A DNA stretch of 64,000 nucleotides from contig NZ_ACJM01000011.1 in the NCBI RefSeq assembly GCF_000174415.1, positions 37,281 to 101,280 of the forward strand. The letters run 5' to 3'. The notes under the pieces are model-generated. The model had not been told where the DNA came from, did no database searches, and saw only the letters and a list, made by a program, of their open reading frames with translations. Source of the stretch: Dethiobacter alkaliphilus AHT 1. GTDB taxonomy: Bacteria; Bacillota; Dethiobacteria; Dethiobacterales; Dethiobacteraceae. Positions 45,034-54,730 of the stretch are shown here, piece after piece (the first letter of the stretch is position 1; each line of letters begins with the position of its first letter). Both the position numbers and the translations under genes were made by a program.

Positions 45034-46446
45034 ATGACGAAATTTAATGATTTTGCAGTAAGCGAAAATGTACTGCAGGCAGTAAGCAATATGGGGTTTG
45101 AGGAAGCAACGCCCATTCAGGAGCAGGCCATACCCACCGCCCTTAAAGGCCTTGACTTGATTGGCCAGGCCCATACCGGAACAGGAAAAACCGCCGCTTT
45201 TGGAGTGCCCATGGTGGAGAAGCTGGAAAAAAACGGCTCCACAGTACAGGCACTGGTGGTGACGCCGACCCGTGAGCTGGCGGTGCAGGTTGCCGAGGAA
45301 TTAAACAAAATCGGTCAGTACAAAGGAATCCGGACCCTGCCGGTCTACGGCGGACAGGACATCGGCCGGCAAATTCGGGGCCTGCAAAAGCGACCACAGA
45401 TCATTGTGGGTACACCGGGACGCCTTTTGGATCACATCCGGCGCCGCACGGTACGTCTGGGTCAGGTCTCCATGGTGGTGCTGGATGAGGCCGACGAGAT
45501 GCTGAACATGGGCTTTATTGAAGACATTGAAGCCATCCTGCAGGAAACTCCCCAGGAGCGGCAGACCCTCTTGTTTTCCGCCACCATGCCCGGACCCATT
45601 GAACAGCTGGCGCGCCGTTTCATGCGGGACCCGCAAAAGATCTCCGTCCGCTCCAAGGAAGTCACGGTGCCCAACACCGAACAGTTCCACATGGTAATGG
45701 AAGAGAGGCAAAAATTCGATGTGCTCTGCCGCCTGCTGGATACCCAGTCGCCGGATTTGGCCATTGTCTTTGGCCGCACCAAACGCCGGGTTGATGAACT
45801 GTACGAAGCGCTCAACAAGCGCGGTTATTCCGCCGAAGGTATCCACGGTGATATGACTCAGGCCCGTCGGGATTCGGTGATGCGCCAGTTTAAGGACGGC
45901 TCCATCGATATTCTGGTGGCCACCGACGTGGCGGCCCGCGGCCTGGATATTACCGGCGTGACCCATGTCTACAACTTTGATATCCCGCAGGATCCGGAAA
46001 GCTACGTACACCGCATCGGCCGTACAGGCCGGGCCGGTAATACCGGTATGGCCGTTACCTTTGTGTCCAACCGGGAAGTGGGGCATCTGCGTACCATCGA
46101 ATACGGCACCAAATCCCGCATCCCCCGCCTGTCAACGCCCACCGTTAAAGAAGCCATAGAAGGGCAGCAGCGCATTGCCGTGGAAAAACTTCTGAAAACG
46201 GTGGAATCGGAGGATATCACCCACTACCAGCCTCTGGCTGATGAATTACTAAATGAACATGATGCGGAAACAATTCTGGCCGCAGCACTGAAGATGCTCA
46301 CCAAAGAGCCGGACACCACTCCGGTAAAGCTAACAGAAGAAGCGCCCCAGTGGTCCAAGCGGCAAAACAAGCCGTACCAGGGAGGCCATTACCGACGCAA
46401 TAAACACAAAGGCGGCCGTGGCCGCCGTCCGTACAATAAAAAATAG
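45034..46446 (+). CDS. DEAD-box RNA helicase (CshA-like)
   Basis: A 470-aa ATP-dependent RNA helicase acting in ribosome assembly and mRNA turnover, often in the cold. All motifs are present: Q-motif PIQEQAIP, motif [15 protein letters not shown] in [13 protein letters not shown], and motif [13 protein letters not shown] basic glycine-rich tail ([21 protein letters not shown]) probably binds RNA. AGGAAGTG precedes the ATG. Confidence 0.95.
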   Translation: MTKFNDFAVSENVLQAVSNMGFEEATPIQEQAIPTALKGLDLIGQAHTGTGKTAAFGVPMVEKLEKNGSTVQALVVTPTRELAVQVAEELNKIGQYKGIRTLPVYGGQDIGRQIRGLQKRPQIIVGTPGRLLDHIRRRTVRLGQVSMVVLDEADEMLNMGFIEDIEAILQETPQERQTLLFSATMPGPIEQLARRFMRDPQKISVRSKEVTVPNTEQFHMVMEERQKFDVLCRLLDTQSPDLAIVFGRTKRRVDELYEALNKRGYSAEGIHGDMTQARRDSVMRQFKDGSIDILVATDVAARGLDITGVTHVYNFDIPQDPESYVHRIGRTGRAGNTGMAVTFVSNREVGHLRTIEYGTKSRIPRLSTPTVKEAIEGQQRIAVEKLLKTVESEDITHYQPLADELLNEHDAETILAAALKMLTKEPDTTPVKLTEEAPQWSKRQNKPYQGGHYRRNKHKGGRGRRPYNKK

Positions 46447-46460
46447 TCAAAGAACCGGTA

Positions 46461-46493
46461 AAATGACGCCCGCAGATGGGCGTCATTTTTTTT
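46461..46493 (+). terminator. Terminator after DEAD-box gene
   Basis: AAATGACGCCC, GCAGAT, GGGCGTCATTT plus a T-run. Confidence 0.92.
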
Positions 46494-46532
46494 GAGACTA
46501 TTGTCCTATTTGCCTAAATTTTTGCAAGTCCA

Positions 46533-46562
46533 GCAGGAATTATGAAAGCAATTGTCGAAAAC
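46533..46562 (+). promoter_or_regulatory. Sigma-H-like promoter of secreted protein operon
   Basis: GCAGGAATT, 12 bases, GTCGAAAAC matches 16 of 18 consensus positions; 66 bases before the start. Confidence 0.5.
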
Positions 46563-46628
46563 TCTTGGGAGTAAAATACGGCTTATGGCCGAATCAAAAT
46601 ACAGAAACCAGGAGGTCTTACCAAAATT

Positions 46629-48182
46629 ATGAAAAAACATGCTTCCCTCCTTATAATTCCTTCCATTATCGTAAATATCGTTTTAGGCGTTTTTGCAATA
46701 TACAATCTTACAGGCAATTCTTTTGAAATTGAAACCTTGTCGCATGTGAAAGAAGCAGGTATCTATGGACCCAGTGGCCTCCAGGTTATTGAGGGAGACT
46801 TCACCATAGAATCTGCTGATGTTAAACTGCAAAATACCGTTGTCACCGGAAACCTTTACCTGACAGAGGGTATCGGCGATGGGGCAGTGGAGCTGAATAA
46901 TGTTGTTGTACAAGGCTCAACGTTGGTTAAAGGTGGGGGGCAAAACAGTATTAAATTAGAAAATGTCACCCTAAATGAGCTTGAGGTAAACAGAGAGGAC
47001 GGCAAAGTCAGGGTTTCTCTGATAGGAAATACCCAGGTGGAAAAAGTCATTTTGGGCGGAGAATCCATCCTGGATGTTACTGAGCTTTCCGAAGAAGGGT
47101 TTTTAACCGAAGTATACATACAAACCGCCAGCGATGTGGCATTGGCCGGTGACTTTAAGAATATTGTGGTGGCACAAAATAGTGCACAGGTTCAGTTCCT
47201 TACAGGAAAAGCGGACAAGCTGTCCACCACGCCGCAGGCCCGAGATGCTGCCATCGATCTTGGCGACAAGGTGGAAATCGGTTTGTTGGAACCTGGTGCC
47301 CCGTTGAAGTTAACCGGGGAAGGTTTGGTAAAAGAAATGAAGGTATCTGCTCCGGGCCTGGTTAAAGTTGCCGTTTCCATAGAGAGCCTGATTGCTTCCG
47401 GACGGGGTATTTTTATTGAACTTGTCGGGGGTAGTATTGAGAGCTTTTTGGTTGAAGAATCAGAAGGTACCGTTATGATCCACCTGGCTGAGGGAACTGA
47501 AGTCGGTTCCCTGGAGCTTAACGGTGCCGCCGGGATAACCGGGAAGGGCGAAATTAAAGATGCCCGCATTAATGCTGCCGGCACAACCATAGAACAGACT
47601 CCGGGTAAAGTGGCTTTGGCCAAAGACATCAAAGCTGAAGTGGGCGGTAAGGAACTGCCTGAAAAGGTTGAGGAGAAACCTCCTGCCCCGCGGCAACCGT
47701 CAACACCGTCAACACCGTCAACACCAACGGTGACGCTGGGCTCTATCAGTAATATGTCTATGGGTGTGGGGAGAACAGGTACCCGGGACCTTTCCGTTTC
47801 CCCGGGCGATGCCAATATCTCCGTTTCATCCAGTAATAGCAATGTGGCCTCGGTGTCGCTGTCAGGAAACAAAATTACTGTGACCGGTAATGCCGCCGGG
47901 TCTGCTACCATTACTGTGACCGCCAGGAAATCCGGCTACAATGACAGAACAAGAACGTTTACTGTTACTGTGAATCAAGTGCGGAGTTTCGAAACCGGCG
48001 ATGAGAGACTTAGTCCCGGCAATACAGTTGTTGTTGTTACTCTGTGGCACTCGGACCCGCAAAACTATGAAGTTGTAGTAGGCAGTACGCCTTTAAGGTA
48101 TCTGAGCGATGAAAAAGCATTTTTTGGCGAGGTTCCCGATGCCGATGCAAGTGCCGGCAACGTCAGGGTAAACAGAAGGTAA
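46629..48182 (+). CDS. Exported beta-helix-like protein with Ig-like (BIG2-type) domain
   Basis: A 517-aa exported protein I do not recognise. After an N-terminal membrane segment (about 7-27) comes a long stretch of short repeating beta strands (VELNNVVVQG, IKLENVTLNE, VSLIGNTQVE), suggesting a right-handed beta helix to about residue 330. A linker with three PST units (STPSTPSTP) follows, then an Ig-like domain (VASVSLSGNKITVTGNAAGSATITVTARKSGY, about 400-450) of the bacterial BIG2 type, and a short tail. There is no LPxTG or S-layer motif. AGGAGG precedes the ATG. It forms an operon with the glucosaminidase and may be a surface or spore-envelope protein. Confidence 0.7.
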   Translation: MKKHASLLIIPSIIVNIVLGVFAIYNLTGNSFEIETLSHVKEAGIYGPSGLQVIEGDFTIESADVKLQNTVVTGNLYLTEGIGDGAVELNNVVVQGSTLVKGGGQNSIKLENVTLNELEVNREDGKVRVSLIGNTQVEKVILGGESILDVTELSEEGFLTEVYIQTASDVALAGDFKNIVVAQNSAQVQFLTGKADKLSTTPQARDAAIDLGDKVEIGLLEPGAPLKLTGEGLVKEMKVSAPGLVKVAVSIESLIASGRGIFIELVGGSIESFLVEESEGTVMIHLAEGTEVGSLELNGAAGITGKGEIKDARINAAGTTIEQTPGKVALAKDIKAEVGGKELPEKVEEKPPAPRQPSTPSTPSTPTVTLGSISNMSMGVGRTGTRDLSVSPGDANISVSSSNSNVASVSLSGNKITVTGNAAGSATITVTARKSGYNDRTRTFTVTVNQVRSFETGDERLSPGNTVVVVTLWHSDPQNYEVVVGSTPLRYLSDEKAFFGEVPDADASAGNVRVNRR

Positions 48183-48209
48183 TCGGCGGGAGAAAAGGGA
48201 GGCAAAGGA

Positions 48210-50105
48210 ATGGTAAGGGGAATTTTCCCAACTGGATGGTTAAAAGTTTTCTTTTCGGCGTTTCTTGTGCTCCTTTTGCTAACAAGCCATGTGTCCGCTG
48301 CGATTATCGGATTTGTGGCTGAGGGAAGCGATGGTAAATATTATGAATACGATTATGACGACTTACTGGAGTCCTATGTAATGAATATGTTGGGCTCTGA
48401 TGCCAAGTTGTTTAATGATTTCCGAAAAAAGAGCCTAACCGCATATCTGGATGACGTTAACGGTTATGTTGATTATGAAGATGTCCTGGAGGCATATGCC
48501 CTGTCAATAATTACGGGCAAAAAATTCGATGTTAATGCTTACACAGCCGGCGGCAATGCCAGGCTTGCCAGCATGCCAAATTCCGTTATTGTGGTGACGG
48601 AGGAGAGTGGTAAGCTGGTCTTTACCGAGAAAGCTTTAGATGCGCTGGAAAATGTATTAGAACGCATCAATAAAGCCTCTACTGTTGATGAAATGAGGGT
48701 AGCCCTACTTGAACGATCCAGTGCTTTGGGCATTAACTTGGCGGCCTATAACAATCTAAATTCGTATGGCAAAACAGCAGCGATAAATGAAGTGCTCCGC
48801 AAAAGGCCGGAGGACGGCTATGGGTCGGCCAAGCAGATTAAGGATACCTTTGACAATGCGGTCTCCGCTGCAAGAGCCCAACTGGATGCCGCCGTCAAAG
48901 CTGTAAACGATGCTTCTGACACAAGCAAGATGCGAAAAGCTCTTACAGATAATGATAAGGTGCTGGAACTTAAGCTGGACAGGTACAGCTTATCCTCCTC
49001 AGAGGCGGATAACCTGGCTGGTAATCTTTTGGGAGAACGTCCCTTTGCTTCCGCAGGAGAACTCAGGTATATTTTACATACACATATTCTGGGAAAACGC
49101 TTCGGCGCGGAAGTCACCCACACCCGTTATCCCATAACGCTAAAGGAAGCGCTGGATATTCAGATGGCACTTACAAACCCCCGGCCGCAAACCGACCTTT
49201 ATGGCGGAGGCTGGCAAAATGCCAAACGGGATGATGTGGAGTATCACCTGAATCCTTACAACTTTATCGATCTGGACTATACCGGCGGCAATACCGAAGA
49301 AATCAGAATCACCGCTTCATCTTTGAGGGTCAGGGAAAGGCCCACCACCAACAGCCCTCAGTTAAAGACCGATGCGGGTGCAAACATTGCGGTGACAAAC
49401 GGTCAGGTCTTTACCATCCTGGCTGCCGCCGAGGCGGAGCCTGATACTGCTGCGGGCACGGAAGGTACGTGGTATAAGATAAGCGTTCAGGGTAAAGAAG
49501 GCTGGGTTTGCGGCGCATATGTCACCAATTCCACGTCCGCTTTATCATCATCGATTTTCCAGTTTCTTGTCCTTACCGGCAACGCCGGAACCACGGAAGA
49601 AGTATTAAATAACATTTTGTCCGGACGTGGAACCCTGCACAATCAGGGCGCCGCTTTTCTGCAGGGGAGCAAGGAGCACAATATCAATGAAGTATTTCTC
49701 GTCTCTTTGGCCCTGCATGAAACAGGAAACGGCACCAGCAAGTTAGCCACTGGCATTGAGGTAGAGGATGTGGACAATAAGGTTGAGGGTAAAAACGTGG
49801 TAAAGGTATATAATATGTTCGGTATCGGAGCCAGAGACAGCAACCCTAACCACCTCGGCGCCCAACGTGCCTACCAAGAGGGTTGGTTTAGCCCGGAGGA
49901 GGCGATTAAGGGGGGAGCCGCTTTTGCCGCCAGATCATACATTAGCCGTAATCAAGATACACTGTACAAAATGAGATGGAATCCTGCCAATCCCGGCACT
50001 TATCAATATGCCTCGGATATCGGTTGGGCTGCAAAACAGGTTGGGCGCTATAACCAGATAGGCAATTACAATCTGAAATTTGATATTCCCCGCTACAAAC
50101 AATAA
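48210..50105 (+). CDS. Secreted glucosaminidase with SH3b domain
   Basis: A 631-aa secreted wall hydrolase. A signal peptide ends near residue 32 (SHVSAA). Residues 65-290 include two related helical units (INKASTVDEMRVALLERS... and VNDASDTSKMRKALTDND...) of unknown role. An SH3b domain (about 365-435, ITASSLRVRERPTT) binds the wall. The C-terminal beta-N-acetylglucosaminidase (GH73-like) shows FLVSLALHETGNGTSKLA with catalytic Glu and YNMFGIGARDSNPNH. It follows the Ig-like gene by 27 bases with GGGAGG and belongs to the same operon. Confidence 0.85.
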   Translation: MVRGIFPTGWLKVFFSAFLVLLLLTSHVSAAIIGFVAEGSDGKYYEYDYDDLLESYVMNMLGSDAKLFNDFRKKSLTAYLDDVNGYVDYEDVLEAYALSIITGKKFDVNAYTAGGNARLASMPNSVIVVTEESGKLVFTEKALDALENVLERINKASTVDEMRVALLERSSALGINLAAYNNLNSYGKTAAINEVLRKRPEDGYGSAKQIKDTFDNAVSAARAQLDAAVKAVNDASDTSKMRKALTDNDKVLELKLDRYSLSSSEADNLAGNLLGERPFASAGELRYILHTHILGKRFGAEVTHTRYPITLKEALDIQMALTNPRPQTDLYGGGWQNAKRDDVEYHLNPYNFIDLDYTGGNTEEIRITASSLRVRERPTTNSPQLKTDAGANIAVTNGQVFTILAAAEAEPDTAAGTEGTWYKISVQGKEGWVCGAYVTNSTSALSSSIFQFLVLTGNAGTTEEVLNNILSGRGTLHNQGAAFLQGSKEHNINEVFLVSLALHETGNGTSKLATGIEVEDVDNKVEGKNVVKVYNMFGIGARDSNPNHLGAQRAYQEGWFSPEEAIKGGAAFAARSYISRNQDTLYKMRWNPANPGTYQYASDIGWAAKQVGRYNQIGNYNLKFDIPRYKQ

Positions 50106-50166
50106 AAGGTTTGAACCCCCTGGTAGACGGACGGACAAGTTCTCAAAGGGGGGTTCTCTGTTTGTT

Positions 50167-50196
50167 TTGCGTAAATTATTGAACTCAGTATATAAT
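50167..50196 (+). promoter_or_regulatory. Sigma-A promoter of peptidyl-prolyl isomerase gene
   Basis: TTGCGT, 18 bases, TATAAT, 30 bases before the start. Confidence 0.6.
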
Positions 50197-50226
50197 AGAT
50201 AGAAATGCGAAGAAAGGTAGATGAGT

Positions 50227-50751
50227 ATGAAAAATCCTGTAGTAAAGTTTGAAATGGAAGACGGAGCAATAATTACGGCGGAGTTGGATCCGCAGGCTGC
50301 ACCCAATACAGTGAAAAACTTTGTTTCGCTGGTGAAGAGCGGTTTTTATGACGGCCTGATTTTTCATCGTGTTATCCCCGGCTTTATGATTCAGGGAGGA
50401 TGTCCGCAAGGCAGTGGAATGGGCGGACCCGGTTATACCATTAAAGGTGAGTTTAAGGCTAACGGCTTTGATAATCCCATTCGCCACGACCGCGGCGTTT
50501 TATCCATGGCCCGGGCGGCACATCCCGATTCGGCCGGATCCCAGTTTTTCCTCATGGTGGCCGGCGCACCGCATTTGGACGGGCAGTATGCGGCGTTTGG
50601 CAAAGTGACCGACGGCATGGATGTGGCAGACCGCATTGTGGCGGTGAAGCGCGATCATGGTGATAAGCCCCTGGAAGACCAGCGTATTAAAAAAGTAACC
50701 GTTGATACCTTCGGGGAAGAAATTGGCGAGCCGGAGAAACTGGAAAAGTAA
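50227..50751 (+). CDS. Cyclophilin-type peptidyl-prolyl cis-trans isomerase
   Basis: A 174-aa cytoplasmic cyclophilin that catalyses proline isomerisation. Signature residues are in FHRVIPGFMIQGGCPQG, SMARAAHPDSAGSQFFLM and PHLDGQYAAFGKV. The ATG at 50227 gives better spacing to AAAGG than the ATG at 50221. The 3' end lies at the left edge of the direct repeat, and the original downstream neighbour was probably the methyltransferase gene now at 57.2 kb. Confidence 0.95.
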   Translation: MKNPVVKFEMEDGAIITAELDPQAAPNTVKNFVSLVKSGFYDGLIFHRVIPGFMIQGGCPQGSGMGGPGYTIKGEFKANGFDNPIRHDRGVLSMARAAHPDSAGSQFFLMVAGAPHLDGQYAAFGKVTDGMDVADRIVAVKRDHGDKPLEDQRIKKVTVDTFGEEIGEPEKLEK

Positions 50752-50895
50752 CGGAGACGGCAAATGATTAATTGCCTTTTGTGTGAAACTCAATCAACAC
50801 AACAAATAGAGGCCGCAGCTCCCGGGTATTACCATTGCCGGGAGTGCGACCTCATTTTTCTCGCTCCTAAGTTTCGCCTGGATGCAGAGCAGGAG
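50738..50895 (+). repeat. Left direct repeat of transporter island
   Basis: About 155 bases that match 57154-57314, including an exact stretch of about 90 bases. It covers the end of the isomerase gene and the first 44 codons of the methyltransferase gene. Confidence 0.85.
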
Positions 50896-50967
50896 AAACG
50901 TTCAAGCAAGTTATACCCGCAAACAAAAAGAGATGACAAGAAGAAACTGTCATCTTGCTTAAGGTGA
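50764..50967 (+). pseudogene. Truncated copy of zinc-ribbon methyltransferase gene
   Basis: The first 44 residues match the methyltransferase at 57183 with only four or five differences (CLLCE ... YYHCRECDLIFLAPKF). After EQEK the frame runs into unrelated, lysine-rich sequence and stops at 67 residues. Only the zinc ribbon remains; the SAM-binding domain is lost. It marks the left junction of the transporter island. Confidence 0.85.
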
Positions 50968-50993
50968 GAAATATAAAGATTTCTTTGTAACAA

Positions 50994-51030
50994 TAAAAAG
51001 GCTTCCAGGTGACCCACCTGAAAGCCTCTT
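50994..51030 (-). terminator. Terminator of the solute-binding protein gene
   Basis: On the minus strand AGGCTTTCAGGT, GGGTC-type loop, ACCTGGAAGCCT and TTTTT. It follows the stop at 51075. Confidence 0.88.
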
Positions 51031-51074
51031 ATTGTATCCAGGGATTATACAATCATGGACTTCTATTTCTTCAG

Positions 51075-52667
51075 TTATTGCTCGATATATACACCGTGAA
51101 GCTTAAAGATCCTTGCCGGGCTCATATAAAAGCCTTTTACATCGTTGTTGACGCCGGTAAGATCCTCAATGTGCAACAGGTAAAGCATTGGTGCAAGCTC
51201 AACAAGTCTCTCCTGAGCTGCTCTGTAGAACTCCTCACGTTTATCAGGATCGGATTCCTGGCGGCCTTTGTCAAGCAGTTCGTCCAGTTCTTCATCCAGC
51301 AGGAAAGTACGGTTGCCTGCCGCACCGAAGTTGGATGAGTGGAAAAGGGCATACATTGCATAGTCGGCATCCAGTGTGGGTGTGGACCAGCCAAGGATAA
51401 ACATGTCGTGGTTGCCCGCAGCAGTGTTTTCCAGATATGCAGTCCACTCAAGCTCTTCAATGGTTACGGTAATGTTTATATCACTTAACTTAGACTGCAC
51501 ATATTCGGCAATCTGAATACGTGCCTGATTATCGTTTGTCCAGATAGTTGTTTCAAAGCCGTCTTCAAACCCAGCTTCTGCCAGCAATTCTTTTGCCCTT
51601 TCAGGGTCATAGGGAATGGCCTCTACAGATGGGTCATAGCCAAATACTCCCGGTGCTATGGGCCCTACTGCGGGAATGGCGGTACCTTCATAAATACCGT
51701 CGATTATCTCTTGTTTGTTTATAGCCATGGTAATAGCCTGACGGACACGAACATCATCAAATGGAGCCTTGTCGGCATTTAAGCCGATGTAGGCCAGGCT
51801 TGTGGCGGACTGAACGTTGAGATAAGCGTTTGCCATATTTTCCACACGGCTGCTGTCACTGGGCTGAATGGGATCGGCAATATGGGCGTAGCCTGTTTCC
51901 AGTTCGGCCAAACGTGTCTGGTCTTCAGGAACAACCTTGAATGTTACGCTGTCCAGTTTAGCCTTTTCACCCCAGTAATCCTCGTTGCGTACAAGCTTAA
52001 TCTCACTGCCGGGCACCCAGCTTTCAAATACAAAGTAGCCTGTACCAACAGGGTCCATGGAAATTACTGAGCCTGGGTCTTTGCCTTCTTCCATAGCCGC
52101 ATAATCCGCTTCAATAGATGCAAGGCTGATTATACCACCACCGCTGTGTGCCAGATGGGCCGGCAGCGGTGCAAACGGAAACTCAGTTACAAACTGAACA
52201 GTATACTCGTCTACAACTATTATTTCTTCGATCATGCTAAACAGGAAAAGGCGCTGAGAAGCAATGTCGGGGTCGAGCAAACGATCAAAGTTGGCTTTGA
52301 CAACTTCTGCGTTAAAATCAGTGCCGTCATGGAATTTGACCCCTTCGCGCAGGGTAAACTCCCAGGTTAAATCATCAACTGCTTCCCAATCGGTAGCCAG
52401 CAAAGGCTGCAATACATTGTCCTGGTCAAAATAAACCAGTGACTCGTAGATGTTGAAGGCTACGTTGGATGACGGAACATCATTGGAACCGTGCGGGTCA
52501 AGAGATACTGCATCTGACAAAGTTGCAATAATTAAGTCTCCCCCAGATGAAGCTTCCGGTGGTGTCTCCGAATCGCCATTCGGGTCTGCATCCTGTCCAC
52601 ATGCGGCCAGCAATGAAAGTACCATGGCCATGCAAACAATCAGCAATAATTTTCTAGATTTTACCAT
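51075..52667 (-). CDS. Peptide ABC transporter solute-binding lipoprotein (OppA/DppA family)
   Basis: A 530-aa extracellular binding protein of family SBP_5. The signal ends in the lipobox LLAAC (cysteine near residue 24). SLDPHGSNDVPSSNVAFNIYESLV and the FTLREGVKFHDGTDF strand are hallmarks of peptide/nickel-binding proteins. It captures short peptides or related solutes for the DppBCDF transporter, encoded divergently. AT-rich codon choice differs from the flanking core genes. The substrate cannot be fixed from sequence. Confidence 0.93.
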   Translation of the reverse strand: MVKSRKLLLIVCMAMVLSLLAACGQDADPNGDSETPPEASSGGDLIIATLSDAVSLDPHGSNDVPSSNVAFNIYESLVYFDQDNVLQPLLATDWEAVDDLTWEFTLREGVKFHDGTDFNAEVVKANFDRLLDPDIASQRLFLFSMIEEIIVVDEYTVQFVTEFPFAPLPAHLAHSGGGIISLASIEADYAAMEEGKDPGSVISMDPVGTGYFVFESWVPGSEIKLVRNEDYWGEKAKLDSVTFKVVPEDQTRLAELETGYAHIADPIQPSDSSRVENMANAYLNVQSATSLAYIGLNADKAPFDDVRVRQAITMAINKQEIIDGIYEGTAIPAVGPIAPGVFGYDPSVEAIPYDPERAKELLAEAGFEDGFETTIWTNDNQARIQIAEYVQSKLSDINITVTIEELEWTAYLENTAAGNHDMFILGWSTPTLDADYAMYALFHSSNFGAAGNRTFLLDEELDELLDKGRQESDPDKREEFYRAAQERLVELAPMLYLLHIEDLTGVNNDVKGFYMSPARIFKLHGVYIEQ

Positions 52668-52876
52668 TCCACTTTCCCCCTTATATATGTATTATATTTT
52701 TGGCGCAGCACTTAAATAGTACTAAGATTTTGTGGATAATTTTGTCAAAGACTAAAAACTCAGACTATTAAATTGCTGCTTTATCAATTATACTATACCT
52801 GATATAATTTTGTATATGCCTGTGTAATAAATATTTATTTAATTAAATATTACATAGCAGAAGGGAATGAGCAAAA
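52668..52876. promoter_or_regulatory. Divergent promoter region of the transporter island
   Basis: A 209-base, very AT-rich gap with several TATAAT/TATACT-like boxes on both strands (for example TATACT near 52791, TATAAT near 52804). Individual promoters cannot be assigned with confidence. No gene or stable hairpin is seen. Confidence 0.45.
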
Positions 52877-53770
52877 TTGAGCAAAGCAGTAACAGGTGTT
52901 CCGGTCAATACTCCCAAAGCAATCAAAAATCTTTCTGGATACCAAACCTTTTACAAGAGATTAAAAAAGAACAAGGCCGCGCTCATTGGGGGCTACTTAC
53001 TTTTATTCTTTATTATAGTTGCCATTGTCGGGCCTTTTTTTACTGTGCACGACCCTGTAAGGGTCGACTTTACGCAGAAACTGTTAACCCCCTCGGCAAC
53101 TCACTGGTTCGGCACAGACCATAACGGCAGAGATATATTTACCCGTATCATTTACGGCATGCCAATTACCCTGTATGTAGGTTTTACATCTGTTATTATC
53201 GGTGCGCTGATCGGTGTCCCTTTGGGGGTTTTTTCAGGATATTACGGCAAAATGATAGATACTGTTCTTATGAGACTGATAGACATACTACTTGCCTTTC
53301 CCGGTATTTTACTGGCAATTGCTTTGGTCAGTGTGCTGGGCAAGAGTGTAACAAATGTAATTATTGCTGTAGGCGTATTTTCTATTCCTGCCTTTGCCCG
53401 GATAGCACGGGGTTCAACCATGTCTGTGCGTAAACTGGAATATATAGATGCTGTACGTGCCCTTGGTGCCAGTGATATGCGCATTATCTTTAAACATATA
53501 TTACCAAATATTATTTCGCCTATAATTGTTCAGGCAACAATAAGAATTGCAATCTCAATTCTGGCCGCCAGTGGTCTCTCCTTTCTCGGTCTGGGGGCTC
53601 AGCCGCCCTCTCCTGAATGGGGCGCCATGCTAAGCCAGGGACGAAGATACATGTTTGACTATCCCCATGTAGCCCTGTTTCCCGGTTTGGCAATCGTTAC
53701 TGTAGTACTGGCGTTTAATATTTTTGGAGACGGATTACGGGATGCCTATGATCCAAAAGCCAAAGCATAG
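52877..53770 (+). CDS. Peptide ABC transporter permease (DppC/OppC family)
   Basis: A 297-aa inner-membrane permease with six helices. The EAA loop is seen as EYIDAVRALGASDMRIIFKHILPNIISPI, which contacts the ATPases. KNKAALIGGYLLLF at the N-terminus is typical of DppC. The start is TTG at 52877, with AGAAGGG about 10 bases upstream; the ATG at 52867 is in another frame. Order here is C-B-D-F, with dppB six bases after. Confidence 0.92.
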   Translation: MSKAVTGVPVNTPKAIKNLSGYQTFYKRLKKNKAALIGGYLLLFFIIVAIVGPFFTVHDPVRVDFTQKLLTPSATHWFGTDHNGRDIFTRIIYGMPITLYVGFTSVIIGALIGVPLGVFSGYYGKMIDTVLMRLIDILLAFPGILLAIALVSVLGKSVTNVIIAVGVFSIPAFARIARGSTMSVRKLEYIDAVRALGASDMRIIFKHILPNIISPIIVQATIRIAISILAASGLSFLGLGAQPPSPEWGAMLSQGRRYMFDYPHVALFPGLAIVTVVLAFNIFGDGLRDAYDPKAKA

Positions 53771-53776
53771 GAGGCC

Positions 53777-54703
53777 ATGAATATGTTTCATTTCATAATA
53801 AGAAGACTGTTACAAACTATTCCGGTCATCATAGGTGTTACAATCCTGGTTTTTTCTCTAATGCACTTGATACCGGGAGATGCGGCACAGTTTATAGCCG
53901 GTGAAAATGCCCCGCCTGAACAGGTTGAACTTATGAGAGAACGACTTGGGTTAAACGACCCCCTCCATGTTCAGTACCATAGATATATGAGTAATCTCTT
54001 GCAGGGAGATTTGGGACAATCGGTACGCAGCAGCCGACCGGTTATAGATGAAATCAGGCCAAGGTTTTGGACAACCGTCCAACTGGCTTTTTACAGTATG
54101 GTAGTAAGTGTCTTTATTGGCCTAATTGCCGGCGTTGTTTCAGCAGTCAGGCAATACGGAACGAGTGACACCTTGCTTATGCTTGTTGCTTTGTTTGGAC
54201 TATCAATGCCAAACTTCTGGCTTGGACTGATGCTTATTAGATATATTTCAGTAGAGTACATGCTGCTGCCTCCATCGGGATGGGGAACCTGGCAGCAAAG
54301 CATTCTTCCTGTTTTAACTCTTGGCACCGCAGGTGCTGCCATCATAGCCAGAATGACCCGTTCCAGCATGCTTGATGTAATTAACCAGGATTATATTCGC
54401 ACCGCCAGGGCCAAAGGGCTAAGTGAAAGAGTGGTTACTTACAGGCACGCCTTAAAAAACGCATTAATTCCTGTTGTTACCGTTGTGGGGCTGGAACTTG
54501 GCATGCTGCTTTCGGGTACTATCCTGACAGAAACAGTTTTTGCCATTAACGGCATGGGGAGACTGATTGTTGACAATATCAACTCAAGAGACTTTCCGGT
54601 AGTACAGGGTACCGTTCTTGTCTTTGCCTTAATTTTTGTCTTTGTAAATATGCTTGTTGATATCTCTTACCGTTACTTAAATAAACGTATTGATTTTAAC
54701 TAG
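53777..54703 (+). CDS. Peptide ABC transporter permease (DppB/OppB family)
   Basis: A 308-aa permease with N-terminal FIIRRLLQTIPVIIGVTILVF and the EAA loop DYIRTARAKGLSERVVTYRHALKNALIPVV. It pairs with the upstream DppC-like permease to form the channel. A second ATG two codons in is an alternative start. GGAGG precedes it. Confidence 0.93.
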   Translation: MNMFHFIIRRLLQTIPVIIGVTILVFSLMHLIPGDAAQFIAGENAPPEQVELMRERLGLNDPLHVQYHRYMSNLLQGDLGQSVRSSRPVIDEIRPRFWTTVQLAFYSMVVSVFIGLIAGVVSAVRQYGTSDTLLMLVALFGLSMPNFWLGLMLIRYISVEYMLLPPSGWGTWQQSILPVLTLGTAGAAIIARMTRSSMLDVINQDYIRTARAKGLSERVVTYRHALKNALIPVVTVVGLELGMLLSGTILTETVFAINGMGRLIVDNINSRDFPVVQGTVLVFALIFVFVNMLVDISYRYLNKRIDFN

Positions 54704-54730
54704 TGTTTTGCTGGGAAAGAGGTGTAGCAA

